A stretch of DNA of 64,000 bases from Caldimicrobium sp964493015 (lineage in GTDB: Bacteria > Desulfobacterota > Thermodesulfobacteria > Thermodesulfobacteriales > Thermodesulfobacteriaceae): assembly GCA_964493015.1 (NCBI GenBank), contig CAZBLU010000001.1, forward strand, positions 1 to 64,000, written 5' to 3'. The translations under genes were made by a program, and so were the position numbers. A model generated the notes under the pieces. The model was not told where the DNA came from. It saw only the letters and a list, made by a program, of their open reading frames with translations, and did not search any database. Shown piece after piece: positions 40,605-48,521 of the stretch (positions are counted from its first letter, which is position 1; each line of letters begins with the position of its first letter).

Positions 40605-41216
40605 ATGAAAGTTCTTATTGTTTATTACAGCACCTTTGGAAATACCTATAAAATGGCCTTAGAGGTAGCTGAGGGAGTGAGAACCGTTTCAGGGGCTGAA
40701 CCTGTAATCAGGACGGTCCCAGAATTAATCCCTGAAGAAATTATCCAATCAAGGGAAGACATAAAGAGAGGAAAGGAGCTACAAAAGGATGTTCCTCTGG
40801 TCACCTTAGAAGATTTTAGAGAGGCAGGAGCTATAGCCTTTGGCACACCCACCCGCTTTGGAGTGGTCTCAGCCCAACTGAAAAACCAGATTGACAAGCT
40901 ATCTCCCCTCTGGCAAGAAGGTGCCTTAGAGGGAAAGCCAGCTGGTATCTTTGTCTCCACTGCAACTCTTCATGGGGGACAGGAAATGACCATCTTTTCC
41001 CTACTACCTGCTCTGCTTCACTTAGGGATGATCTTTGTAGGTGTTCCCTACTCGGTAAAGAATCTTTTTACTACTAAGGGAGGGGGCTCCCCCTATGGGC
41101 CTGGGCATGTGGCAGGAGATAATTCCCAGCGAGAACTTGACGAAGATGAGAGGGCTATCTTGAGGGCCTTTGGTAAGAGACTTGCAGAAATTGGTTTGAA
41201 ATTGCAGGGACAGTAG
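40605..41216 (+). CDS. wrbA: WrbA-type NAD(P)H:quinone oxidoreductase
   Basis: WrbA is an FMN flavodoxin-like enzyme that reduces quinones by two electrons, avoiding semiquinone radicals. The FMN phosphate loop YYSTFGNTYKMALEVAEGV, the GTPTRFGVVSAQLKNQID segment, FVSTATLHGGQEMT and the final GPGHVAGDNSQRE are characteristic. Length 203 is normal. GGAGGTG precedes ATG 40605. The stop codon is immediately followed by the queH ATG. Confidence 0.95.
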   Translation: MKVLIVYYSTFGNTYKMALEVAEGVRTVSGAEPVIRTVPELIPEEIIQSREDIKRGKELQKDVPLVTLEDFREAGAIAFGTPTRFGVVSAQLKNQIDKLSPLWQEGALEGKPAGIFVSTATLHGGQEMTIFSLLPALLHLGMIFVGVPYSVKNLFTTKGGGSPYGPGHVAGDNSQRELDEDERAILRAFGKRLAEIGLKLQGQ

Positions 41217-41759
41217 ATGCTCCTTTTGCACATCTGTTGTGGCCCCTGTAGTCTTTATCCCATTACTAAACTTAGAGAAAAAGGTATCTCCTTTAAGGGC
41301 TTTTTTTATAATCCCAATATCCATCCTTATCAGGAATTCAAAGCAAGGATCTCTGCCCTTGAGGAAATAGCACGTGTTAAGGGCTTTGAAGTGCTTTGGG
41401 AAAAAACTTATGGCTTGAGATTCTTCCTTGAAGAGACCCTGTTTCAGTGGGAAAAGCCAAAAAGATGTGAGAGATGTTATTATTTGCGCCTTGATAAAAC
41501 GGCTCGCTTAGCACGTGAATTGGGGGCTTCCGCCTTTTCTACCACCTTACTCCAAAGCCCCTTTCAGTACCATGAGCTCATTCGAGAAATAGGAGAAGAA
41601 TTGAGCCATCGCTACAAAATACCCTTTTATTATGAAGATTGGAGACCTGGTTATAAAGAGGGTAAGGAAGAAACCCTGGCCTTAGGAGTCTATCGCCAAA
41701 AATATTGCGGATGTATCTTTAGTGAAGAAGAACGCTTTGTCAATAAGAAAAAGGTTTAA
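41217..41759 (+). CDS. queH: QueH, epoxyqueuosine reductase
   Basis: QueH reduces epoxyqueuosine to queuosine in tRNA and is the non-homologous replacement for QueG. The metal-binding cysteines are visible: HICCGPCSL (Cys7, Cys8, Cys11), KRCERCYYLRL and QKYCGCIFSE near the C-terminus. The YNPNIHPYQEF motif is also family-specific. Length 180 is normal. The ATG abuts the wrbA TAG, so it is translationally coupled; an inverted repeat terminator follows. Its place in a redox-defence operon is unusual. Confidence 0.92.
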   Translation: MLLLHICCGPCSLYPITKLREKGISFKGFFYNPNIHPYQEFKARISALEEIARVKGFEVLWEKTYGLRFFLEETLFQWEKPKRCERCYYLRLDKTARLARELGASAFSTTLLQSPFQYHELIREIGEELSHRYKIPFYYEDWRPGYKEGKEETLALGVYRQKYCGCIFSEEERFVNKKKV

Positions 41760-41764
41760 ATAAA

Positions 41765-41784
41765 GGGGAGCTAAAGCGCTCCCC
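41765..41784. terminator. Bidirectional terminator between queH and the superoxide reductase gene
   Basis: GGGGAGC (41765-41771) and GCTCCCC (41778-41784) form a 7-bp GC-rich stem with a 6-base loop. On the plus strand it is followed after a few bases by ATTTTACT; on the minus strand by TTTATTTAAA. It lies 5 bp after the queH stop and 12 bp after the convergent gene's stop. Confidence 0.7.
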
Positions 41785-41796
41785 CTAATCATTTTA

Positions 41797-42231
41797 CTAC
41801 TTTACTGTATATTCAGAGACCCAAAGATCGTGAAGATTACAGAAGCTGGTAGCGTAGATCTTACCCTTATAGCCTTGGGGTAGCTGATAAGTAGATCTGG
41901 CCTCTCTATCATTGGGAGTGAAGACCTTGGATCCAAGGATATTGCCTTTTTCGTCAATAAGAGTATGTCTCACAATGAAATGAGCGTCAGTCATAACATG
42001 ATAGGTAAAAACGCTTACCTTATCACCTTGAACTTCAATAATCGGGGCATGACTTCCTGCCTTTCCTTTCCAAATACCCTCATTATCCTTAGTGTAAATA
42101 ATAGCCTTCATTACATGAGAGGGCAAGTTTTCTGGTAAAATAGCAAAGGCCTCTCTTACCTTTAAGAGGTCAAACATAGTTAACCCACCAATACCAGCAA
42201 GCACAATCTTCATAAAATCTCTTCTCTCCAT
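41797..42231 (-). CDS. Tat-exported desulfoferrodoxin-like superoxide reductase
   Basis: The 144-residue protein has a short Tat-type signal (ERRDFMKIVLAGIGG, Arg3-Arg4) and then a superoxide reductase domain. The iron ligands of the SOR centre are recognisable: His61 (GSHAPIIEV), His78 and His84 (YHVMTDAHFIVRH) and Cys131/His134 (SFCNLHDLW). No N-terminal rubredoxin-like FeS4 site is present. It should reduce superoxide to peroxide in the periplasm. An alternative within the fold is a related non-catalytic carrier. AGGTG precedes ATG 42231. It faces the tpx operon. Confidence 0.85.
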   Translation of the reverse strand: MERRDFMKIVLAGIGGLTMFDLLKVREAFAILPENLPSHVMKAIIYTKDNEGIWKGKAGSHAPIIEVQGDKVSVFTYHVMTDAHFIVRHTLIDEKGNILGSKVFTPNDREARSTYQLPQGYKGKIYATSFCNLHDLWVSEYTVK

Positions 42232-42390
42232 ACTTTCACCTCCAGTTTTTGAAAAAAATATAAGTCCTAAATTGTAAAATTCAAGATCAGCTTGTAATTA
42301 TTTTTTGAAAAATTTTTTAAATTTTTCTTAAAATTTTCTTAAATTTATCTAAATAATTTCAGGGGTAATTTAGAAAAAGAGCTCAAATAT

Positions 42391-42423
42391 AACCTTGACT
42401 TGAAACAAGGTTTTTCATAAAAT
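42391..42423 (+). promoter_or_regulatory. Promoter with overlapping palindromic operator for the GYD-domain gene
   Basis: TTGACT (42395-42400) and TAAAAT (42418-42423) are 17 bp apart. The -35 box lies within a perfect inverted repeat: AACCTTG (42391-42397) and CAAGGTT (42406-42412) with an 8-bp centre. A dimeric repressor bound there would cover the -35 and spacer. The predicted start near 42430 leaves room for the AAGGAGG site at 42446-42452. Confidence 0.65.
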
Positions 42424-42460
42424 AATTATTAAAAAATAATTTTAAAAGGAGGTGAAGGTT

Positions 42461-42748
42461 ATGCCTATTTATGTAGTTTTAAGTAAGCTTACAGATTCGG
42501 GAAGAGAGACCATCAAAGAAAAACCTCATCGTATTTTTGAGGTCAACAAGGAGCTTGAAGCTATGGGCATTAAAGTGCTTCAACAATATGCTGTTCTTGG
42601 GCCCTATGATTTTGTTAATATTATTGAGGCTCCTGACAATGAAACGGTGATGAAGATGTCTATCGAGCTTGGCGCAAGAGGCTCTGTAGAATTAATGAGC
42701 CTTCCAGCGGTAAGAGTTGATGAATTCCTGAAAATTATTGGTAAATAA
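42461..42748 (+). CDS. GYD-domain protein
   Basis: The 95-residue protein belongs to the small GYD family (named for a conserved Gly-Tyr-Asp), an alpha/beta ferredoxin-like fold of unknown function. Visible features are YVVLSKLTDSGRETIKEKP, the QQYAVLGPYDFVNIIEAPD region (here GPYD) and SLPAVRVDEF. No signal peptide. ATG 42461 lies 8 bp after AAGGAGG; a GTG at 42452 falls within that site and is rejected. It is a single-gene unit with its own palindromic promoter and terminator, implying specific regulation. Confidence 0.85.
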   Translation: MPIYVVLSKLTDSGRETIKEKPHRIFEVNKELEAMGIKVLQQYAVLGPYDFVNIIEAPDNETVMKMSIELGARGSVELMSLPAVRVDEFLKIIGK

Positions 42749-42753
42749 CTTTA

Positions 42754-42776
42754 AAGAGGGGCGTTAGGCCCCTCTT
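42754..42776 (+). terminator. Terminator of the GYD gene
   Basis: AAGAGGGGC (42754-42762) and GCCCCTCTT (42768-42776) form a perfect 9-bp stem with a 5-base loop, beginning 6 bp after the stop. The U-tract is short on the plus strand, and the minus-strand flank (TTTAAAG) may also serve the convergent helicase remnant. Confidence 0.7.
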
Positions 42777-42780
42777 AGGT

Positions 42781-43119
42781 CTAATCTTTACAGATTTCTA
42801 TGCGATCTTTTACCCTTTTTAAGATAGAGTGTAGATATTTGGCCTCACCGAAACTCATAATAGAATAAGCTCTTCCGCTTCTTCCTGCTCTTCCTGTTCT
42901 TCCTATCCTGTGAATATAAGAATCTGTATCTTTGGGCAACAGGTTATCTGTCGCCACAAGGATGTTAAAGGCGCCCTCTCTAATGCCTCTCAAGACCGCT
43001 TCCCTCTTCCTTTGGCCTTGTTCCCCCTGCAAGGCCTCTACTTTAAAACCGAGCTCCTTCAATTCCTTAGAGAGCTCTTCTGCTTCCTTCTTGGTATGGG
43101 TAAAGACAAGATTGCAGAA
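42781..43119 (-). pseudogene. Remnant of a DEAD-box RNA helicase (C-terminal domain with internal deletion)
   Basis: The frame encodes only the second RecA-like domain of a DEAD-box helicase: NLVFTHTKKEAEELSKEL, GFKVEALQGEQGQRKREAVL and NILVATD, then directly LLPKDTDSYIHRIGRTGRAG. The ~19 residues normally between these (motif V, VAARGLDIxxVxxVxNYD) are missing, while the frame is kept. The entire N-terminal ATPase domain (Walker A, DEAD) is absent; upstream the frame runs into the end of the CBS gene. TTG 43062 could initiate but the product would be inactive. I regard it as a pseudogene produced by 5' truncation and an in-frame deletion. Confidence 0.75.
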
Positions 43120-43135
43120 AAAAAAAGACCCCTCT

Positions 43136-43882
43136 TTAGATAAGTGAAAGCTCCTCTAAGGCCTTAACCTCTTTATGCGGTAATTTGCTTATATCTTCCT
43201 TTATACAGTATATTACTCTAAATCTCTGATTGAGCTCCTTTAAGACCAGCTCTAATTTTTCAGAAGATACTTCTTCAAATCTAATAAAGACTAAACGCTT
43301 TGTATCAGAAGGTTTCTCCTCTTGAACTGCACTTTCCATGGGAAGGGCCATCTCTTCCTTCCATGTTAGGAGGCTATATATGGAAACTTGAAAGCGTTTA
43401 AGTATATCAAAGAGATCGGACAACTCGTAGGAATGATTGATGAGTAGGCTGATTTGGTAGGGACTATAGTAGATCCCTGTAATATTCACAAAGAGCTTAA
43501 AGATATCTGTTTGGGTTATGATACCCACGACCTGGCCTTCCTCGTTAACCACAGGAAGCCCTGAAATTTTATTTTCAAGCATTAACACGGCGGCATATTC
43601 CACCGTGTCATCAGGCCTTACAGTTAAAGGATCTTTAGTCATAATGTCTTTTAATTTTAGTTCTGATAAGAGGTAATACAGTTCATGGACCTCAAAGGTG
43701 GTAATCTTTGAAGGAGTTGCCTCTTTTATGTCTCTATCTGTTACAATTCCGACAAGTTTTCCTTCCCTGGTTACGGGAATTCTTCTTATCTTATGTTCTT
43801 TTAAGACCTGAATGGCTTTCATGATAGAGACATTCTCATCTAAGGTTATTACATGTTCTGACATCCAGTCTTTAACGAGCAT
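43136..43882 (-). CDS. Tandem CBS-domain protein (AcuB-like)
   Basis: Residues ~1-60 and ~75-135 are two CBS domains (VKDWMSEHVITLDENVSI..., GKLVGIVTDRDI; LKDIMTKDPLTVRPDDTV..., GQVVGIITQTDIFKLF), which together bind adenine nucleotides such as AMP, ATP or SAM. The remaining ~110 residues resemble the ACT-like C-terminal region of AcuB-type proteins, interrupted by a less conserved linker. It is probably a regulatory sensor; the partner is unknown. It lies 22 bp after ccsB with GAGGAGG upstream, so both may be co-transcribed. Confidence 0.85.
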   Translation of the reverse strand: MLVKDWMSEHVITLDENVSIMKAIQVLKEHKIRRIPVTREGKLVGIVTDRDIKEATPSKITTFEVHELYYLLSELKLKDIMTKDPLTVRPDDTVEYAAVLMLENKISGLPVVNEEGQVVGIITQTDIFKLFVNITGIYYSPYQISLLINHSYELSDLFDILKRFQVSIYSLLTWKEEMALPMESAVQEEKPSDTKRLVFIRFEEVSSEKLELVLKELNQRFRVIYCIKEDISKLPHKEVKALEELSLI

Positions 43883-43904
43883 AGCCTCCTCCTCTTCAAC
43901 TTAG

Positions 43905-44813
43905 TTAACTTAATCCACCGTAACTGTGCAATCCTGAAAGTAGGAAATTGACTCCAAAATAGGTGAACAAGACAGCTACGAAGCCTAACAAAGAGATCCA
44001 GGCTATTTTATTCCCCTGCCAGCCTCTAATAAGCCGTGCATGAATAGCTCCAGCGTAGATAAGCCAGGTAATAAGGGACCAGGTCTCTTTTGGGTCCCAG
44101 CTCCAATAGTTCCCCCAGGCCTGATCCGCCCATATGGCACCAGTGATAATACCAATACTTAACCAGAAAAACCCAAAAAGTATACTTTTATACATAAAAT
44201 TATCTAAGACTGGTTTAGAGGGTAAATATCTCTGGACGCTTGGCTTATTAGCAAGTAGGTAAAAAAATCCCACCACAAAGGCTACTCCAAAGGAGGCATA
44301 ACCAAGAAAACAGGTTATCACATGGGCTATGAGCCAGTTACTCTTTAAGGCGGGAATTAGGGGCTTTATAGAAGAGTCTGCCTTAAAATTGGCAAAGGCC
44401 ATAACTAAGCTTGCCAATATAAAGACAAGGCTTCCAAAAATTTTTTTATCTAAGCGTAACTCCCAAAAGAGATAAAACCCCGCCAAGGCTAAGCCAAAAA
44501 AAACCAAAGATTCATAAAGATTGGAAAGGGGCACATAACCAAAGCCAGTCTGATAGGTTTGTATCCACCTCAAAAAAAATCCATATAGATTTGCTACAAA
44601 TCCTCCCCAGCCAATAGCTGACCCAATTAAAGCCCCCCTCTCCCAATTAAAAATCCAATGAATAAGATAAATAATTCCGGCGGTAAGATAGACAAAGGTA
44701 ACAAGGGTAAAAACAAAAGCATTATCAGGAAGGAGCGTCTTCTCTTGAAAAGCAGTAAAAAGATAAAGGGCTAAAGCTATTACAACACCTAAAAGAAGGT
44801 TCTTATACTTCAT
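43905..44813 (-). CDS. ccsB: CcsB/CcsA-type cytochrome c biogenesis (heme export/ligation) protein
   Basis: This integral membrane protein has about eight hydrophobic segments and the tryptophan-rich WWD heme-handling motif WGNYWSWDPKETWSLITWLI near residue 225, flanked by conserved histidines (HVITCFLGY upstream, HARLIRGWQG downstream). It matches the CcsA (ResC) component of system II, which delivers heme to apocytochromes c outside the membrane. Length 302 is in the normal range. It fits the c-type heme motifs of the rhodanese and small cytochrome in this window. Its ResB partner is not here. Confidence 0.9.
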   Translation of the reverse strand: MKYKNLLLGVVIALALYLFTAFQEKTLLPDNAFVFTLVTFVYLTAGIIYLIHWIFNWERGALIGSAIGWGGFVANLYGFFLRWIQTYQTGFGYVPLSNLYESLVFFGLALAGFYLFWELRLDKKIFGSLVFILASLVMAFANFKADSSIKPLIPALKSNWLIAHVITCFLGYASFGVAFVVGFFYLLANKPSVQRYLPSKPVLDNFMYKSILFGFFWLSIGIITGAIWADQAWGNYWSWDPKETWSLITWLIYAGAIHARLIRGWQGNKIAWISLLGFVAVLFTYFGVNFLLSGLHSYGGLS

Positions 44814-44845
44814 ACCATCCCTCCAAACTTTATATTACTTTTATA

Positions 44846-44873
44846 AGTATATAACTCCTCCCCAAAAAGGCAA
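44846..44873 (-). promoter_or_regulatory. Candidate promoter for ccsB-CBS
   Basis: On the minus strand TTGCCT (44868-44873) is followed after 16 bp by TATACT (44846-44851). Transcription would start near 44839, with GGAGGG before the ccsB ATG at 44813. Picked by eye; the -35 is moderate. Confidence 0.45.
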
Positions 44874-44885
44874 TATGAAATTAAG

Positions 44886-47800
44886 TTAATTCTCAGTTAA
44901 ACTTTCCTTTAAAATATGTTCCACAAAATCCTTTAGTCTATGACAAATCTCTTCCCATTCCTTTTCCCCCTTCTCCACAGCATCCATAAACTCTTCAAGT
45001 TCCCTGGTAAAATCTTCAGAGACATATTCTGAGAACCTTTGAGAAAGATGGTCATAAACCTTTTTACCAAGAGGGGTAGGGACCAGTCCCCCTGTCTTTA
45101 TCTCATAGACATAATGGCGATGTAAAAGGGTTGAAACAATCTCTGCATAAGTAGAAGGTCTTCCTAAACGCCTCTTTTTCATTTCTTGGATCAGGCTTCC
45201 CTGATTGTAAAGATAAACCTTAGGTATTTTGTGTAATTCTTGTTTTTCAGGGACAAGGGCCTCTGACCAAATAAAGAAAGGAGGTAACTTCCAAAAGGCA
45301 TTATAACCCTCTTTCAAGATCTCCAGATTGACTATTTCTTCCCAGCTATAAGAGGGGAGCTCAAGGTTAAGCCTTCCTTTTTGGATCCTTACAGGGGCAC
45401 ATTGACTGGCCATAAATCTCTTGAAAATAAGGTCATAAAGTCTCACCGAATCCTTGGGATTTTTGAAGGAAACTAAGCCATGAGCTAATCTTAACTTTAT
45501 TTCGTTACTATCCCAGGGGTGGGTAGGTCTTATAGCTTCATGGGCCCCCTCTTTTGACCACTCACGCGGATAGAAAAATTCCTCTCCCAAAGTCTTTTCT
45601 ATATAAGGCCTGGCCACTTGGTATCTACCTACTTCAGAAACCCTTGTAGAATCTGTTCGATGATAGGTGATTAAACCAAGTTCAAATAGTTCCTGAAGCA
45701 AGCTCATAGTATAAGCAGTGGGAAATTTGAAGTAATAGTAGGCATCTTCAAGCACAGAATCGGTAGTATAAGGGGGTGGAGGTATAAGTTCCTCTTCCCA
45801 TTTTTCAACAAGGCTAATTTTTAGCTTAGGTAACTCCTCTAAGACCTTTTTAGCTAAGGCTTCCTCTTCAAAATCATGACTAAAGAAATTATGGCCAAGA
45901 TAAAAGGTCAGACGATATTTATAATTTTTAGCCTCTTCTGCTCTTTTGATCACCCACCCAAGGACAGGGGTTTGCACTCTTCCAGCTGATAAAGTTTTCT
46001 TCTTAAAGGCCTTCCAGAGTTCCCGAGAAAGAGAAAAACCCACCCATCTATCAGCCACCCTTCTTGCAAGCTGGGCTTTTACGCGTGAGAGATTTATTTC
46101 ACCTGGAGTTTCCAGGGCCTTTCTTAAGGCCCTGGGAGTTACCTCATGAAACTCAAGGCGCTTAATCTCCCTATGAAAGGGTCTAAGATTGATATAAAGG
46201 TCATAGGCAATCTTTTCCCCTTCAGAGTCTGGATCTGAGGCAATAAAGATCTTACTGGCACAGTAGGCAAGGCTTCTTAAGGCTGAAATTATCTCCCCCT
46301 TATCGGAAATCTCTCCTTCCCCCTCATAGACCTCATCTACAAGCTCTTCCTTGGTATCCTTTACAAGCTTTATGGTATCAAAAAGCGGCCTATAATGTCC
46401 ATTCTCCTTAAGGACCCCAAAAATTCCCTCCTTCCTTGAAAGGTTTAAAAGATGGCCCAAAGAAGCACATACGGAGAGAAGAGTATTTTCTAAGGGGATC
46501 TCATAGACCCAGAGGGATTTAATCCTCCTCCTTGAGGGTTTGCCAAAAAAACTGGCTATGGTCTTTGCCTTGTGAGGAGACTCTACAATCAGCAAATAGT
46601 TTTCAAAATCCTGAGTTACCTCAGAGAGGCCCTTTCTTTCCTCTTGAATCTCCTTATCAATTTCTTGAAGCTCCTCCCAAGAAACCTCTTTTATATCAGG
46701 TTCTTCTCCAAGATAGTAACGAAGCCTTTTTTTGAGACTCTGAAAGGCCTTGGGATTGTCCACAAGGACTAAAGAAAGCCCTGGTAAAAGGCCCCTTGCC
46801 GTGAGCCTTGAGACCCTTCCTGAGCCCTGAAGGTAGACTTGAGCATTCCCAAGGACCACATAATAGTTCCCCTCCACAACCTCTAAAAAAACTTCATCAG
46901 AGGCATTCAATCTCTCCAGAAAATCTTTATCAAGAAGCTTACTTGTCAAGAAGGTTCTAATTTCCTCAACCCTCTTCAAAATACCTTCATACTGAGGCAG
47001 ATTCTCCTCTCTAAGGGTGAGATATCTCTTGAGGTAATTAATATAAGAGAGGCTCTGGAGCCTCTCTTCCTCCTCAAAAAGGGGAAGGAGTGAAAGGAGG
47101 AGGTTATGTAAAAACTGAATAGAAAGGGGGAGCTCAAAGGACTCACCGCTTTTAAAAAGGGGGAAACGATGCTTAGGGACCCCAAGAAAGACCACATACC
47201 GTAAGATTTCAGGAAGATCAAGACCTCTCAAGAGTGGGTTAGCAAGGTTGGCAAGCCCGATAGCTACCCCTACCTTTTTATCCTTAAGGGCCTCAAGTAG
47301 CTCCTCTTCATCTGCCTCAAGATAGGAAATAACCCTAAAGCCTTTTTCCCTAAGTCTTTTAGTAACCTCCTCAACACCCTCTCTACCAAAGGCTTCCTCT
47401 ACAAAGAGGAGGCCACCCTCTCCTAAAATCTCCATAGCCTTAGCAGAAGCCTCAACTAAGTCCTCCAGGTCTGAGGACTCAACTCCAAGGGAGAGGTCTC
47501 TTACCTTTCTTAAGGTTGAGACAAAACGAGTAATTTCAAAGCCAAGGAGGTTCTGAAAAAGAATAGCTCGACTTGTTTTGGGTTTTAAAGTAGCTGAAGA
47601 TACAATTAGCCTCTTTAGCTTTCTCTGATGGCGCTCTTTAATTTGGGTTAACCTTTCATAATCTTCTTCCTCTTTATCTCTTTTTAAGGCAAGTTCAATC
47701 TCTTTTTGGGTAAAACCAAGTAAGGAAAAGAGATGTTCCACATTTTTTCCACTTTTCAGAAAGGAATCTACATCATCCACAAAAATAAGAGAAAAATCCA

Positions 47801-48392
47801 GTTTCTTTAAGAGTTCAAAATTCCTATGGAAAAAGGCCTGGGTGCAAATAAAAAGATCAAAATCCCCATTTTCAAGGATCACCTTCTCTTTGGTAGAGCC
47901 TGTGTAGGTAAGTATTTTCTTCTCTTGTAAATCTTTCCTCTTGCATTTTTCTTGAAAGGCAAACAGTCGTTCAGCTAAATGAGTGACGAGCATTTTAGTA
48001 GGTACAATGATTAAGGTTTTTTCTGAATTTAAGAGGGAAATAAGGAGCCCAAAGGTAGTTTTTCCCGTGCCAGTTGGGGCAACAATAGCAAAGGATTCGC
48101 CAAGAAAAAATCTTTTAGCCCAGCTAATCTGGAGGGAAGATGGCTTAACACCTAAAATTTCTTTAAATATCTCCTGAAACAGTCGAATTTTCTCCTCCAC
48201 CTGAGCAAAGGGTTTTAACCCTTGGAGTTTATTTTCCTTGACCAAGGCTTCAATGATTTCGTTAAAATCAAGCTCTTTATCCTTGAGAAGTTTTTGAGGT
48301 AAGCACTTTTCACAGGGTAGCCCCTGAGCTAATCTTTCGTCAGAGATAAGGCCTCCACAGTTAGGGCACCCTTTTGCTAAATAAAAAAGCAT
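44886..48392 (-). CDS. rgy: Reverse gyrase
   Basis: Reverse gyrase joins a helicase-like module to a topoisomerase IA and introduces positive supercoils; it is essentially confined to organisms of high temperature. The 1168-residue protein starts with a zinc finger (CPNCGG...CEKC), followed by the helicase core with Walker A APTGTGKTT, the DEAD-box equivalent IFVDDVDSFL and motif VI QGSGRVSRLTARG. The Toprim domain begins at YLLIVESPHKAKTIASFFGKP with SDPDSEGEK later, and the catalytic tyrosine lies in GLITYHRTDSTRVSE. The second zinc finger seen in many homologues is not evident. No ATP- or Toprim-motif defects are visible. It is expressed from its own promoter. Confidence 0.97.
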   Translation of the reverse strand: MLFYLAKGCPNCGGLISDERLAQGLPCEKCLPQKLLKDKELDFNEIIEALVKENKLQGLKPFAQVEEKIRLFQEIFKEILGVKPSSLQISWAKRFFLGESFAIVAPTGTGKTTFGLLISLLNSEKTLIIVPTKMLVTHLAERLFAFQEKCKRKDLQEKKILTYTGSTKEKVILENGDFDLFICTQAFFHRNFELLKKLDFSLIFVDDVDSFLKSGKNVEHLFSLLGFTQKEIELALKRDKEEEDYERLTQIKERHQRKLKRLIVSSATLKPKTSRAILFQNLLGFEITRFVSTLRKVRDLSLGVESSDLEDLVEASAKAMEILGEGGLLFVEEAFGREGVEEVTKRLREKGFRVISYLEADEEELLEALKDKKVGVAIGLANLANPLLRGLDLPEILRYVVFLGVPKHRFPLFKSGESFELPLSIQFLHNLLLSLLPLFEEEERLQSLSYINYLKRYLTLREENLPQYEGILKRVEEIRTFLTSKLLDKDFLERLNASDEVFLEVVEGNYYVVLGNAQVYLQGSGRVSRLTARGLLPGLSLVLVDNPKAFQSLKKRLRYYLGEEPDIKEVSWEELQEIDKEIQEERKGLSEVTQDFENYLLIVESPHKAKTIASFFGKPSRRRIKSLWVYEIPLENTLLSVCASLGHLLNLSRKEGIFGVLKENGHYRPLFDTIKLVKDTKEELVDEVYEGEGEISDKGEIISALRSLAYCASKIFIASDPDSEGEKIAYDLYINLRPFHREIKRLEFHEVTPRALRKALETPGEINLSRVKAQLARRVADRWVGFSLSRELWKAFKKKTLSAGRVQTPVLGWVIKRAEEAKNYKYRLTFYLGHNFFSHDFEEEALAKKVLEELPKLKISLVEKWEEELIPPPPYTTDSVLEDAYYYFKFPTAYTMSLLQELFELGLITYHRTDSTRVSEVGRYQVARPYIEKTLGEEFFYPREWSKEGAHEAIRPTHPWDSNEIKLRLAHGLVSFKNPKDSVRLYDLIFKRFMASQCAPVRIQKGRLNLELPSYSWEEIVNLEILKEGYNAFWKLPPFFIWSEALVPEKQELHKIPKVYLYNQGSLIQEMKKRRLGRPSTYAEIVSTLLHRHYVYEIKTGGLVPTPLGKKVYDHLSQRFSEYVSEDFTRELEEFMDAVEKGEKEWEEICHRLKDFVEHILKESLTEN

Positions 48393-48420
48393 TTCCCCTC
48401 CCTATGTGGAATAGCTATTA

Positions 48421-48449
48421 ATCTTATAAGAAAAAATTCAAAATGCCAA
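48421..48449 (-). promoter_or_regulatory. Candidate promoter for reverse gyrase
   Basis: On the minus strand TTGGCA (48444-48449) is followed after 17 bp by TAAGAT (48421-48426), giving a start near 48414 and a 20-base leader with GGGAGGGG before the ATG at 48392. Confidence 0.5.
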
Positions 48450-48521
48450 GGGAGAGAAAAGGAAGAAGTTTAGACAGCAGAGGCTTCCCTTTTTACATTT
48501 ATGTGTTATAAATAGCTCTAT

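Noticed and set aside
42781..43062. The DEAD-box fragment as a functional small helicase-associated protein
   Set aside because: It lacks the ATPase domain and motif V, and its only start is a TTG with no good ribosome-binding site.
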